Shown here: positions 54,867 to 63,937 of the stretch, one piece after another
Layout: the number at the start of each line of letters is the position of its first letter
How positions within the stretch are numbered: position 1 is the first letter of the stretch
NCBI RefSeq assembly: GCF_000421765.1
Contig: NZ_ATXQ01000011.1
Coordinates: 22,462-86,461 of the forward strand
Length of the DNA: 64,000 bases
Direction: 5' to 3'
Source of the DNA: Denitrificimonas caeni DSM 24390
Lineage (GTDB): Bacteria; Pseudomonadota; Gammaproteobacteria; Pseudomonadales; Pseudomonadaceae
Made by a program: the position numbers and the translations under genes
The notes under the pieces: generated by a model
Database searches by the model: none
Seen by the model: only the letters and a program-made list of their open reading frames with translations
What the model was told of the DNA's origin: nothing

Positions 54867-56132
54867 ATGTCTCTTTTAACTGACTACGGCTTCATTCTAT
54901 TAATGTTGGCCTGTCTTTTTGGTTTCTTTATGGCGTGGGGTGTCGGTGCCAATGACGTTGCTAATGCAATGGGTACCTCTGTTGGCTCCGGCGCACTAAC
55001 TATTAAACAAGCCATTGTTGTCGCGATGGTATTTGAGTTCTGTGGTGCTTACTTAGCCGGCGGAGAAGTCACCGAAACCATCAAAAACGGCATTGTCGAT
55101 ATTGATGTTATGACTGCCGACTTATTAGTCCTTGGAATGATGTCGGCACTTCTAGCAGCCGGTACTTGGCTGCTGATTGCGACGAGTAAAGGCTGGCCAG
55201 TTTCAACCACTCACACCATCATTGGTGCCGTGGTTGGTTTTGCTGCTTTTGGCGTGTCATTTGATGCTGTGCATTGGAGCGCTATTCTACCAATCACGGC
55301 CAGCTGGGTAGTGACACCTTTTCTGTCTGGCATTTTGGCCTTTGGTTTATTCGTCAGCGTGCAAAAATTGATTATCAATACTGATAATCCTTTTGAAAAT
55401 GCTAAGCGCTATGTGCCGGTATATATGTTTCTAACCGGCTTCATGGTCGCTTTGATGACCATTTCTAAAGGCCTTAAGCATGTTGGTTTAGAGATTAATA
55501 GCGAGCAAAGCGTTCTCCTTGCCGTCGGTATCGGCGTTTTAGTGATGCTACTGGGTATTATCTTACTGCGTCGGGTAAAGATTGCCCCTGATGCTAACCG
55601 CAGTACCTATTTTGCTAGTGTGGAAAAAGTCTTCGCTACTTTGATGATTTTCACTGCGTGCTCAATGGCCTTCGCCCACGGCGCTAACGATGTTGCCAAC
55701 GCTGTTGGTCCGCTTGCAGCGATTGCCGGTGTGATTCAAAGCAACGGTGTAGCTGAATTAGGTGCCAAATCAGCAGTTCCAGCGTGGGTATTATTGCTGG
55801 GGGCAGTTGGTATTGTGATTGGTTTAGCCACCTATGGTTATAAAGTCATCGCCACTGTGGGTCGCGGCATTACTGAACTGACCCCAAGTCGTGGTTTTGC
55901 TGCGGAACTGGCAACTGCTTCAACCGTAGTTGGCGCGTCAGCAATTGGTTTGCCCGTTTCGACCACGCACACCTTGGTGGGTGCGGTGTTGGGTATTGGT
56001 TTAGCCCGTGGTATCAGCGCGCTAAACTTGCGCGTGATTGGCTCAATCTTTATGTCTTGGGCCATCACCTTGCCAGCCGGCGCCTTCCTCTCGATCGTGT
56101 TCTTTAGCATTTTGAAATTGATCTTTCTATAA
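54867..56132 (+). CDS. pit: Low-affinity inorganic phosphate transporter Pit
   Basis: The 421-residue protein has about ten membrane segments and duplicated PHO-4 signatures: 'GVGANDVANAMGTSVGSG' near the N-terminus and 'HGANDVANAVGPLAAI' in the second half, each followed by an 'STTHT' motif. It imports metal-phosphate with protons. It follows the DUF47 regulator gene, forming the usual pair. A GGAA-rich ribosome binding site precedes the ATG. Confidence 0.95.
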   Translation: MSLLTDYGFILLMLACLFGFFMAWGVGANDVANAMGTSVGSGALTIKQAIVVAMVFEFCGAYLAGGEVTETIKNGIVDIDVMTADLLVLGMMSALLAAGTWLLIATSKGWPVSTTHTIIGAVVGFAAFGVSFDAVHWSAILPITASWVVTPFLSGILAFGLFVSVQKLIINTDNPFENAKRYVPVYMFLTGFMVALMTISKGLKHVGLEINSEQSVLLAVGIGVLVMLLGIILLRRVKIAPDANRSTYFASVEKVFATLMIFTACSMAFAHGANDVANAVGPLAAIAGVIQSNGVAELGAKSAVPAWVLLLGAVGIVIGLATYGYKVIATVGRGITELTPSRGFAAELATASTVVGASAIGLPVSTTHTLVGAVLGIGLARGISALNLRVIGSIFMSWAITLPAGAFLSIVFFSILKLIFL

Positions 56133-56147
56133 TGCTACACACTGAGT

Positions 56148-56187
56148 CTTTTTCGGGCACTGCGCGATTGCGTAATGCCTGAAAAAG
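56148..56187. repeat. Inverted repeat after pit
   Basis: CTTTTTCGGGCA at 56148-56159 pairs with TGCCTGAAAAAG at 56176-56187 with one G-U pair and an inner TGCG/CGTA match. There is no clear T-run after it on the plus strand, so it may be a weak terminator of pit. Confidence 0.45.
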
Positions 56188-56270
56188 CGGCAGTGTTGTT
56201 CTACTCAATGACAGCCAGTCTCTGCACTCATCTCTTAATCCTTTGGCTGTCGCCATGATTGGACGCTCTC

Positions 56271-57581
56271 ATGCACGATTACGTTAACTCGCTCCGCCAT
56301 TCATTGCCCTATATCAACGCCCACCGTGAGCGCACCTTTGTGGTCATGCTGCCTGGCGAAAGCATCGAGCATGAAAACTTTGGCAACACTGTCCATGACT
56401 TGGTGCTTTTACACAGTTTGGGTGTGCGCTTGGTTCTGGTGTTTGGCTCACGCCCGCAAATTGAAGCGCGTTTAACCGAACAAGGGTTAGGTTCGCACTA
56501 TCATCAAGATTTACGCATTACCGACGCTGACACATTAAGTTGTGTGCTGGCCGCAGTTGGCCAGTTACGTGCTTTTATGGAAGCTCGCCTATCGATGGAT
56601 ATGGCGTCCTCGCCAATGCAAGGCGCACGCTTAAGAGTTGCCGGTGGTAATTTAGTCACAGCACGCCCTCTTGGGGTCATTAATGGCGTGGATTATCAGC
56701 ATACTGGTGAAGTGCGCCGTATCGACAGCAAAGGCATCAATCGTTTACTCGATGATCGCACCATTGTGCTGCTACCGCCGCTGGGTTATTCGCCAACCGG
56801 TGAAACCTTTAACTTAGCCTGTGAAGATATCGCCACCCGTGCTGCCATTGAACTGCAAGCTGACAAGTTATTACTCTTTAGCGCCGAACAAGGTCTGCTT
56901 GACGCTTCTGGACAGCTGATCCGTGAGCTACCCGCGCAACATGCAGAACAACATCTACAACGCTTTAAAAACGCCAAGCAGCTAGAGCAAGCTGAACTTT
57001 TGCAGGCAGCAGTCAGCGCTTGCCGGGGCGGCGTGCCACGCTGTCACATTCTCAGCTACCATCTTGATGGCGCTTTACTGACCGAAACCTTTACCCGCGA
57101 CGGTTGCGGCACCTTAGTCGATCAAGGTCAGTTCGAGCATGTCCGTGAAGCACAAATTGAAGATGTTGGCGGCTTACTCGAACTCATTCGTCCTCTAGAA
57201 GAAGAAGGCGTTTTAGTGCGCCGCTCGCGTGATCTCATCGAGCGTGAAATCAATCAATTCAGCATCGTTGAGCGCGACGGTTTAATCATTGCTTGCGCCG
57301 CTTTATATCCTTTTCCTGATGAAGCCACAGGTGAGCTTGCCTGTTTAGCGGTGCACCCCGAGTATCGCCACGGCAAGCGTGGTGATGTCTTGCTTGAGCG
57401 TATTGAGCAGCGAGCACGAGAATTAAACTTAAACTCGTTGTTTGTACTAACCACGCGCACAGCACACTGGTTTCAAGAACGTGGCTTTCAAGCTTGCACC
57501 TTAGAACAACTTCCCAGCGCTAAAGCATCCCTGTATAACTTTCAGCGTAACTCCAAGGTTTTTAGAAAAACCTTGAGCTAA
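56271..57581 (+). CDS. argA: N-acetylglutamate synthase ArgA
   Basis: ArgA acetylates glutamate in the first step of arginine synthesis. The protein of about 436 residues has an amino-acid-kinase fold domain (about 1-290, 'NFGNTVHDLVLLHSLGVRLVLVFG') that binds arginine for feedback inhibition, and a C-terminal GNAT domain (about 295-436, 'CLAVHPEYRHGKRGDVLLERIEQRA'). The start is ATG 56271; a TTG at 56259 is less likely. It is a long-form ArgA as in pseudomonads. Confidence 0.95.
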   Translation: MHDYVNSLRHSLPYINAHRERTFVVMLPGESIEHENFGNTVHDLVLLHSLGVRLVLVFGSRPQIEARLTEQGLGSHYHQDLRITDADTLSCVLAAVGQLRAFMEARLSMDMASSPMQGARLRVAGGNLVTARPLGVINGVDYQHTGEVRRIDSKGINRLLDDRTIVLLPPLGYSPTGETFNLACEDIATRAAIELQADKLLLFSAEQGLLDASGQLIRELPAQHAEQHLQRFKNAKQLEQAELLQAAVSACRGGVPRCHILSYHLDGALLTETFTRDGCGTLVDQGQFEHVREAQIEDVGGLLELIRPLEEEGVLVRRSRDLIEREINQFSIVERDGLIIACAALYPFPDEATGELACLAVHPEYRHGKRGDVLLERIEQRARELNLNSLFVLTTRTAHWFQERGFQACTLEQLPSAKASLYNFQRNSKVFRKTLS

Positions 57582-57650
57582 TAGTCTTTAGTAATAAAAA
57601 CTATTAGAGTGCAAATATGTTGTTAAGGAGATGCTGAATAAATCAAAGAA

Positions 57651-57739
57651 TGTCATTGCAAACGTAGCGAAGCAATCCAATTAGCTTTATGTATCAGCAT
57701 GTTAGCGATTGCCGCGTCGCGTCGCTCCTCGCAATGAGG
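57651..57739. repeat. Dispersed palindromic repeat element between argA and TAXI gene
   Basis: The left arm TGTCATTGCAAACGTAGCGA and the right arm ending CTCCTCGCAATGAGGT are inverted relatives ('CATTGCGAGGAGCGA' type motif), the general shape of small intergenic palindromic repeats common in bacterial genomes. It could fold as a hairpin and aid termination after argA. It is imperfect, with a long central region. Confidence 0.55.
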
Positions 57740-57847
57740 TAATTAATCAGTGCTTCCTTAAATATTGTCTGATATTCAACAACTTTCAACGCAAGCCTCA
57801 ATATTTCATTGACGCTGATGCGTTTATAATAATTAAGGAGAACACCC

Positions 57848-58825
57848 ATGAGCAAAGGCAAAACCCTCGCATGGGCCCTGTCCATGACCCTCGCAAGCAT
57901 CACCTTGGGCGGCATGGCGCAGGCCGAAGAAAAATACATCACAATCGGTACAGGTGGTCAAACTGGTGTTTACTATGTCGCTGGGCAATCCATCTGCCGT
58001 TTCATTAACCGTGACAGCAAAACCAGCGGAATACGCTGTAACGCACCGGCCAGTGGCGGCGGTGTGGCCAACGTAAATGGTATTCGCAGTGGCGAATTCA
58101 ATTTTGGCGTGATGCAATCTGATCACCAATACAAAGCGATGAAAGGTTTAGCACCTTTCGAAGCAGAAGGTCCGATGGAAGATATGCGCGCACTTTTCTC
58201 CTTGCAGAGTGAAGTATTCACCGTTCTGGCCCGCCGTGATGCACACATTGCGAATTTCGATGACTTAAAAGGTAAGCGCGTCAATATCGGTAACCCAGGT
58301 TCTGGTCAGCGCGACACGCTTGAAGAAATCATGGAGAAAAAAGGCTGGGATCGTAAAAGTTTTGCTTTAGCTTCCGAGCTTAAGCCAGCCGAGCAAGCCA
58401 GTGCCCTTAATGACAACAACATTGATGCTATGACTTACTTTGTTGGTCACCCCAACGGCGCTATTCAAGAAGCCACAACCACTGTGGATGCAGTTTTAGT
58501 ACCAGTAACGGGGCCTGAAATTGATGCGTTATTAGCAGAGAAGAGCTACTACACAAAAGCAGAGATTCCAGGTGGCATCTACACGGGTAACGATCTGCCA
58601 ACGCCGTCCATCGGTGGTAAGGCAGTGCTGTCAACGAGTAGCAAAATCAGCGCAGATTTAGTTTATCAAATGGTTAAATCAGTGTTTGATAACCTTGATC
58701 GCTTCAAGCGTTTACACCCAGCCTTTAAAGATTTAAAAGCCGAGGAAATGATTGAAGTCGGTTTATCAGCGCCGCTGCATGAAGGTGCTGTACGCTACTA
58801 CAAAGAGCGTGGCTGGTTGAAATAA
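57848..58825 (+). CDS. TAXI-family TRAP transporter solute-binding protein
   Basis: The 325-residue periplasmic protein has a signal peptide (MSKGKTLAWALSMTLASITLG) and the TAXI-family core ('ITIGTGGQTGVYYVAGQSICRFIN' region, 'FGVMQSDHQY', 'VNIGNPGSGQRDTLEEIM'). It delivers an unknown ligand, possibly glutamate or another dicarboxylate-like solute, to the TRAP permease encoded next. A GGAG site precedes the ATG. Confidence 0.93.
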   Translation: MSKGKTLAWALSMTLASITLGGMAQAEEKYITIGTGGQTGVYYVAGQSICRFINRDSKTSGIRCNAPASGGGVANVNGIRSGEFNFGVMQSDHQYKAMKGLAPFEAEGPMEDMRALFSLQSEVFTVLARRDAHIANFDDLKGKRVNIGNPGSGQRDTLEEIMEKKGWDRKSFALASELKPAEQASALNDNNIDAMTYFVGHPNGAIQEATTTVDAVLVPVTGPEIDALLAEKSYYTKAEIPGGIYTGNDLPTPSIGGKAVLSTSSKISADLVYQMVKSVFDNLDRFKRLHPAFKDLKAEEMIEVGLSAPLHEGAVRYYKERGWLK

Positions 58826-58849
58826 GCGTTCTCAGCTCGTTGCATCATC

Positions 58850-58887
58850 TTAATACGTCAGCACTCGAGCAGGTGCTGACGTATTAA
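58850..58887. repeat. Perfect 15-bp hairpin between TAXI gene and TRAP permease
   Basis: TTAATACGTCAGCAC at 58850-58864 pairs perfectly with GTGCTGACGTATTAA at 58873-58887 around an 8-base loop. The binding-protein gene ends 25 bases before it. Such intercistronic hairpins commonly stabilise the upstream mRNA and lower permease expression. No T-run follows. Confidence 0.6.
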
Positions 58888-58917
58888 CCTCTTTAGATTC
58901 CAAGCAGGTTCACTGCC

Positions 58918-61509
58918 ATGTCAGACAAACACCTTTCCGCCGAAGAACTCATTGCCCAAGACTCAGGCGCGCGCTTACCTGATGGCCTTATGGCGCAGAT
59001 TATCGCCAGCCTTGCTTTACTCTGGTCACTGTTTCAGCTGTGGATTGCTTCACCTTTGCCGTTTATCTTTCGCATCGGTGTGTTTAACGATACGGAAACA
59101 CGTTCAATTCACTTAACCTTTGCGCTATTGCTAGCCTTTTTAGCTTATCCAGCTTTCAAGCGTTCGCCACGCAATCGTGTGCCTTTAGTGGACATTGCCT
59201 TAGGCCTCGTAGCCGCCGCCAGCGCCGCTTACCTCTTTATTTTTTATCAAGACTTGGCATTACGCCCTGGTACTTTGACCACTGCTGATCTGATTACCGC
59301 ATGTATTGGTATTCCGTTATTACTCGAAGCGACGCGGCGTACTCTAGGGCCGCCTCTAGCAGTGATTGCCTTATTGTTTTTGACCTACAGCATTGCTGGC
59401 CCTTATATGCCAGATATGCTGGCCCACCGCGGTGTAAGCTTTACTGCTTTGGCTAATCACCAATGGATCACCACCGAAGGTGTATTCGGAATTGCTTTGG
59501 GCGTTTCCACCAGTTTTGTCTTCTTGTTTGTGCTGTTCGGTGCGCTACTTGAGCGCGCAGGCGCCGGCAACTATTTTATTCAGCTGGCCTTTAGTTTGCT
59601 TGGCCACATGCGCGGTGGTCCGGCGAAAGCCGCAGTGGTCGCCTCAGGCCTGACCGGTATGATTTCCGGTTCATCCATTGCTAACGTGGTGACCACCGGT
59701 ACTTTTACTATTCCAATGATGAAACGCGTGGGCTTTTCAGCGGAAAAAGCAGGTGCGGTTGAAGTAGCGTCATCGGTTAACGGACAAATCATGCCGCCGG
59801 TGATGGGGGCCGCAGCATTCTTAATGGTTGAATATGTGGGTATTCCCTATGTTGAGATCATCAAGCATGCGTTCTTACCAGCAGCTATTTCCTATATCGC
59901 TTTGCTCTATATTGTGCACTTAGAAGCATTAAAATTGGGCATGCAACCCATTGGTCATTATCAACCAAAACCTTGGTTGCGCCGCTTAACTGGGTTTGCT
60001 TTTGGTATTGCTTTAATTTCTGGTATTTCATTACTGGTCTATTACGGTTTAGGTTGGCTCAAACCCGTACTGGGTGAGCACGCTCTATTAGGAATTGGTA
60101 TCTTACTGGCCATTACCTATTTGAGCCTATTAAAAGTTGCCGCTAGCAACCCGCCACTGCCGATTGAAGATCCGAATACATCCATTGAAGAATTGCCACA
60201 AACCCGTGCAGTACTGCTGTCTGGTTTACATTTTATCTTGCCAGTTGTAGTGCTGGTTTGGTGTTTAATGATTGAGCGCTTATCGCCTGGCCTGTCTGCG
60301 TTTTGGGGCAGTGTGATGCTGGTTTTTATTTTACTGACACAACGTCCTATTTTGACTTGGATGCGTACCGATCGAAGCTATAACCATGGCGGCTGGCTTG
60401 ATGGTGTTATTGATCTGCGCGAAGGCATGATTGCTGGTGCGCGTAATATGATAGGTATTGGTATTGCTACGGCTGCCGCTGGCGTGATTGTCGGTGCAGT
60501 ATCACAAACGGGTGTAGGTTTGGTATTGGCGGACCTGGTAGAACTGCTCTCTATGGGCAATCTGCTGTTGATGCTGATGTTTACAGCCGTGTTCAGTTTG
60601 ATTCTTGGTATGGGTTTGCCAACCACGGCGAACTATATTGTAGTTTCTAGCTTATTAGCGCCAGTGATCGTTACCTTAGGTCAACAAAATGGTTTAATTG
60701 TGCCATTGATTGCTGTGCACTTATTTGTTTTCTATTTCGGCATTATGGCTGATGTCACACCACCCGTTGGACTGGCCTCCTTTGCTGCGGCCGCGGTGTC
60801 TAAAGGTGATCCAATTAAAACTGGAGTTCAAGCTTTTTACTACAGCTTGCGTACCGCTGCACTACCCTTCTTGTTTATTTTTAATACTGATTTACTGCTG
60901 ATTAATATCAGTGTCATGCATGGCGTTTTAATTTTTATTGTCGCCACCATTGCTATGCTAATTTTTGCAGCGGGGACACAAGGCTGGTTTATCACGCGCA
61001 GTCGCTGGTATGAAAATATCCTACTACTGCTCGTTGCTTTTACCTTATTTAGACCCGGTTTCTGGATGGATATCATCCATGATCCTTACCAAGACGTTGC
61101 ACCTAGCCAGCTCATTCAAACACTTGGCCAGGTCGATGAAGGCAGCAGTTTACGTTTACGCATTCAGGGTGAAAATGAATTGGGAGAGCCCCATGAGTTT
61201 GTGGTCTTACTACCTGTTCCTTCTGGCAATGACGGCGAGGAACGTCTCAACGCCCTTGGTTTTACTTTGATCGAAGAAGACGGCAAGACTTTAATTGATA
61301 ATGTTGCCTTTGCCAGCCAGGCCGCTGATTTAGGTTTAGAGTTTGATCAGCAAATTATGAAAGTACGCGCGCCTACTGATCGGATGCGCAAAGAAATCAT
61401 GTGGATTCCTGGCTTGTTACTACTGCTTGCAGTCAGCGCTTTGCAATGGCGTAGAAAGCGCTTAACTGCAAAGAAGGTACCTGTGCCGGCCAATTCCATT
61501 GCGCATTAA
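58918..61509 (+). CDS. Fused TRAP transporter permease (4TM/12TM) with DUF3394
   Basis: The 863-residue protein has an N-terminal DctQ-like part, a large DctM-like transporter core with about twelve segments, and a C-terminal region from about 690 that matches the DUF3394 tail of 4TM/12TM fusion permeases ('SRWYENILLLLVAFTLFRPG'). TAXI-type TRAP systems use such fused permeases. It works with the TAXI binding protein encoded upstream. The solute is unknown. Confidence 0.92.
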   Translation: MSDKHLSAEELIAQDSGARLPDGLMAQIIASLALLWSLFQLWIASPLPFIFRIGVFNDTETRSIHLTFALLLAFLAYPAFKRSPRNRVPLVDIALGLVAAASAAYLFIFYQDLALRPGTLTTADLITACIGIPLLLEATRRTLGPPLAVIALLFLTYSIAGPYMPDMLAHRGVSFTALANHQWITTEGVFGIALGVSTSFVFLFVLFGALLERAGAGNYFIQLAFSLLGHMRGGPAKAAVVASGLTGMISGSSIANVVTTGTFTIPMMKRVGFSAEKAGAVEVASSVNGQIMPPVMGAAAFLMVEYVGIPYVEIIKHAFLPAAISYIALLYIVHLEALKLGMQPIGHYQPKPWLRRLTGFAFGIALISGISLLVYYGLGWLKPVLGEHALLGIGILLAITYLSLLKVAASNPPLPIEDPNTSIEELPQTRAVLLSGLHFILPVVVLVWCLMIERLSPGLSAFWGSVMLVFILLTQRPILTWMRTDRSYNHGGWLDGVIDLREGMIAGARNMIGIGIATAAAGVIVGAVSQTGVGLVLADLVELLSMGNLLLMLMFTAVFSLILGMGLPTTANYIVVSSLLAPVIVTLGQQNGLIVPLIAVHLFVFYFGIMADVTPPVGLASFAAAAVSKGDPIKTGVQAFYYSLRTAALPFLFIFNTDLLLINISVMHGVLIFIVATIAMLIFAAGTQGWFITRSRWYENILLLLVAFTLFRPGFWMDIIHDPYQDVAPSQLIQTLGQVDEGSSLRLRIQGENELGEPHEFVVLLPVPSGNDGEERLNALGFTLIEEDGKTLIDNVAFASQAADLGLEFDQQIMKVRAPTDRMRKEIMWIPGLLLLLAVSALQWRRKRLTAKKVPVPANSIAH

Positions 61510-61530
61510 TTTAAGGACGCGGAAAACAGC

Positions 61531-62553
61531 ATGAAGCAATCTATTCTCGTTACGGGCGGCGCAGGTTATATCGGCTCACATACCACTTTAGCTCTGCTAG
61601 AGGCAGGTCATGAGGTGATTGTCTTGGACAACCTCGCCAATAGCTCGCTAGAGTCGCTACGCCGTGTTGAAAGTATTTGCGCCAAAGCACCGACCTTCAT
61701 TGAGGGTGATATTCGTGACCGTGCTTTACTGGACTCTATTTTTTCTCGCTACTCAATCGCCGCAGTATTGCATTTCGCTGGATTGAAAGCGGTTGGCGAA
61801 AGCGTACAACAACCACTGGCTTATTATGAAAATAACGTCAGCGGCAGTGTTGTATTATTTCAAGCAATGGCTGCAGCCGGTGTATTTAATCTGGTGTTTA
61901 GCTCATCCGCAACTGTGTATGGCGAGCCTAAGCAGATGCCAATTAGTGAGAAATGCCCGACCGGTATACCGACCAATCCCTATGGCCGCTCGAAACTAAT
62001 GGTGGAAGAGGTGCTGCGTGATTTATCCATCTCGGAGCAACGTTGGAGTATTGCGTTGCTGCGTTACTTTAATCCGGTTGGAGCACATCGTAGCGGCCTG
62101 ATTGGTGAAGACCCCAATGGTATTCCTAATAACCTGCTGCCTTATATCAGTCAGGTTGCTGTGGGCAAGCTGCAACAGTTATCTGTCTACGGCGATGATT
62201 ATCCAACAATAGATGGCACAGGGGTACGAGACTATATCCATGTGGTCGATTTGGCTGATGGCCACTTAAAAGCTTTAGATGCCATTGCTAAATCGCAAGG
62301 CGTACATATTTGGAATCTGGGTACAGGACAGGGTTATAGCGTTTTGCAGATGATTGCAGCCTTTGAGCAAGCCGCCAAAGTGGTTGTGCCTTACAAAATA
62401 GTCGATCGCCGTAGTGGTGATATTGCTGAGTGTTGGGCAGACCCGAGCAAAGCGGCTACAGAATTAGGTTGGAAAGCACTGCATACTTTAGACGATATGA
62501 TGCGTGATACTTGGCGCTGGCAAAAAAGTAATCCAGACGGTTTTAATAGCTAA
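61531..62553 (+). CDS. galE: UDP-glucose 4-epimerase GalE
   Basis: GalE interconverts UDP-glucose and UDP-galactose for envelope polysaccharides. The 340-residue SDR protein has the NAD motif 'TGGAGYIGS' (residues 8-16), the 'SSSATVYG' Ser/Thr region (124-131), and catalytic Tyr151 and Lys155 in 'YGRSK'. A GGACGCGG leader precedes it. It follows the TRAP permease by 21 bases and so may be co-transcribed. Confidence 0.95.
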   Translation: MKQSILVTGGAGYIGSHTTLALLEAGHEVIVLDNLANSSLESLRRVESICAKAPTFIEGDIRDRALLDSIFSRYSIAAVLHFAGLKAVGESVQQPLAYYENNVSGSVVLFQAMAAAGVFNLVFSSSATVYGEPKQMPISEKCPTGIPTNPYGRSKLMVEEVLRDLSISEQRWSIALLRYFNPVGAHRSGLIGEDPNGIPNNLLPYISQVAVGKLQQLSVYGDDYPTIDGTGVRDYIHVVDLADGHLKALDAIAKSQGVHIWNLGTGQGYSVLQMIAAFEQAAKVVVPYKIVDRRSGDIAECWADPSKAATELGWKALHTLDDMMRDTWRWQKSNPDGFNS

Positions 62554-62560
62554 ATACAAA

Positions 62561-62589
62561 TAACGGTCAGCACATGCTGGCCGTTTTTG
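62561..62589 (+). terminator. Intrinsic terminator after galE
   Basis: ACGGTCAGCA pairs with TGCTGGCCGT (one G-U) around a CA-type short loop and is followed by TTTTT. Confidence 0.85.
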
Positions 62590-62625
62590 ATTATGCATCT
62601 ATTCACCACATTTGCTGTGTAGCTT

Positions 62626-62770
62626 GCTGACAGCGCCGCTGATCACTGAGCACTACTGCGCTGTAGCTGTGACAAGCGCAGTCAGGGATGACGTAGCGCC
62701 GTCGCAGAAACATGGATGGGTTCGTCGACAAGAGAACAGTTGTAGCGCAGGGCGGCATGCTCAGCGTTAG
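62626..62770. repeat. Diverged repeat, copy A
   Basis: This stretch of about 145 bases is closely related to copy B at 63125-63266. It contains the shared blocks GCGCCGCTGATCA, GATGACGTAGCGCC, GGATGGGTTCGTCGAC and GCGGCATGCTCA in the same order. It also carries the hairpin ACTGCGCT (62655-62662) / AGCGCAGT (62675-62682) with a 12-base loop. A plus-strand 75-codon frame overlaps it but has no support. The identity of the element is unknown. Confidence 0.75.
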
Positions 62771-63124
62771 GATTTTAGGCGATCAAGGCGCTTTCTTGCA
62801 CTTTAAGAATCGCCTGCAAGAAGTACGCGTGCCGTACCGCCCTTATGCTGCTTTTCCCTCAACGAGCCGTCCGGGCTCGATTCGGGCGCTTCGCCGTCCC
62901 TGGCTTCGCTTGCCGCAGCACAAGGGACGTGCTCGTTAATCATTTGTGTTGCCTGCTCTATTTATGCCAGTTTCATTCAAAGTATTTTGAGTTTTGAGAA
63001 TATTACAATGATGACTTTTAGAGCCACGGCTCAATCAGCCTGCAACTGTAGCCACAGGCAAACCGACTCACTGAAACTGATAAAAAGCTCTTAGTGATAC
63101 ACGAACACACGCACTGACTATCTA
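62771..63124. other. Non-coding interval between the two repeats
   Basis: No gene is supported. It contains a small palindrome near 62860 (CGAGCC / GGCTCG) and no T-runs of note. The 75-codon frame at 62712-62939 lacks a ribosome binding site. Confidence 0.4.
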
Positions 63125-63266
63125 GCAGACGGCGCCGCTGATCAATGAGCACTACGCTGCAGCTGTGGCAAGCGTAGTCATGGATGACGTAGCGCCGGCG
63201 TTGAACCCTGGATGGGTTCGTCGACGGGAGAACAGTTGCAGCGCAGTGCGGCATGCTCAACGTTAG
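63125..63266. repeat. Diverged repeat, copy B
   Basis: This stretch of about 142 bases matches copy A closely apart from scattered substitutions and a 3-base length difference. Its hairpin is ACTACGCT (63151-63158) / AGCGTAGT (63171-63178), also with a 12-base loop. Against copy A the fourth pair changes from G-C to A-T, a compensatory change that keeps the stem. Confidence 0.75.
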
Positions 63267-63368
63267 CTATTCAATCAGTTAACGCTCCTGTAAGCCGCAG
63301 ACCTTATGCATCACTCATTAATCATTACCGGCGTCTGCTCGCGAGGAAGTATCTTTAAAGCTCAAGGC

Positions 63369-63399
63369 TATCGCGGGTATGGCCCGCTCATACGGGGAT
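63369..63399. repeat. Pseudomonas-type REP palindrome
   Basis: CGCGGGTATGGCCCGCTC followed by ATACGGGGAT matches the pseudomonad REP pattern (GCGGGC...GCCCGCTCCTACAGGG) with a few changes. It stands alone here. Confidence 0.6.
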
Positions 63400-63455
63400 T
63401 GTCGAGGCTGATCTCGGCTTACTGGGCCCGACTGTGATTTATTTTCATTGTGCAT

Positions 63456-63490
63456 AAAAAAACCCCAGATCATTGCTGACCTGGGGTTTT
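63456..63490 (-). terminator. Intrinsic terminator, distal, minus strand
   Basis: AAAACCCCAG pairs with CTGGGGTTTT (10 bp, 12-base loop). On the minus strand the T-run (7 Ts) follows, so it terminates transcription from the rRNA direction, downstream of a short 5S-like tail. Confidence 0.85.
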
Positions 63491-63496
63491 GCTGTA

Positions 63497-63642
63497 GGCG
63501 CTTGACGATGACCGACTCGGATTCGTGCCATCCAGGCACTCACCTTTCTGGCAGCCTAGGGCTGTCCAAACACGTTCCCGACGCGTTTGTCACATGGGGC
63601 TTCGCGCCCGTTATACAGTGACTGAAGTTCACTTCGGATAAG
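63497..63642 (-). other. 5S-tail-like duplicate and unannotated transcript region between two terminators
   Basis: Bases 63497-63513 (ggcgcttgacgatgacc) repeat exactly the 3' end of the adjacent 5S rRNA gene (63683-63699). Between the two terminators lie 146 bases with no open frame. It may be a decayed second 5S gene or a short structured transcript; the rest of the region does not match 5S well by eye. Confidence 0.45.
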
Positions 63643-63675
63643 CCAAAAAAAAGGCTACCCGTTAGGGTAGCCTTT
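63643..63675 (-). terminator. Intrinsic terminator of the rRNA operon
   Basis: A perfect 11-bp stem (AAAGGCTACCC with GGGTAGCCTTT, GTTA loop) is followed on the minus strand by a run of Ts. It lies directly after the 5S gene. Confidence 0.92.
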
Positions 63676-63685
63676 CTTATTTGGC

Positions 63686-63803
63686 GCTTGACGATGACCT
63701 ACTCTCACATGGGGAGACCCCACACTACCATCGGCGATGCATCGTTTCACTTCTGAGTTCGGGAAGGGATCAGGTGGTTCCAACGCTCTATGGTCGTCAA
63801 GCA
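63686..63803 (-). rRNA. rrf: 5S rRNA
   Basis: The minus strand reads a complete 5S rRNA of about 118 bases, starting TGCTTGACGACCATAGAGCG and including GAACTCAGAAGTGAAACG and GATGGTAGTGTGGGG. The ends are approximate. It lies downstream of the 23S gene end as in a standard rRNA operon. Confidence 0.95.
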
Positions 63804-63937
63804 ATTCTTTTTGAGGAGCCGTTTCCCACTGTTGTGGTCATCGTCTTCTCTAATTAGGTGTGTGATAGTAGCATAATTTGTGCGTTTCGCGAACTTTCGG
63901 TTCACAATTCGTCTTCCCAAATTGTTTGGGTGTTATA

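Noticed and set aside
62712..62939. Plus-strand 75-codon frame across repeat copy A
   Set aside because: No ribosome binding site, overlaps a repeat whose other copy does not keep the frame, and Arg/Pro-rich composition looks like frame shadow.
63318..63539. Minus-strand 73-codon frame near the rRNA operon
   Set aside because: It runs through a terminator, the REP and the 5S-tail copy, so it is not a gene.
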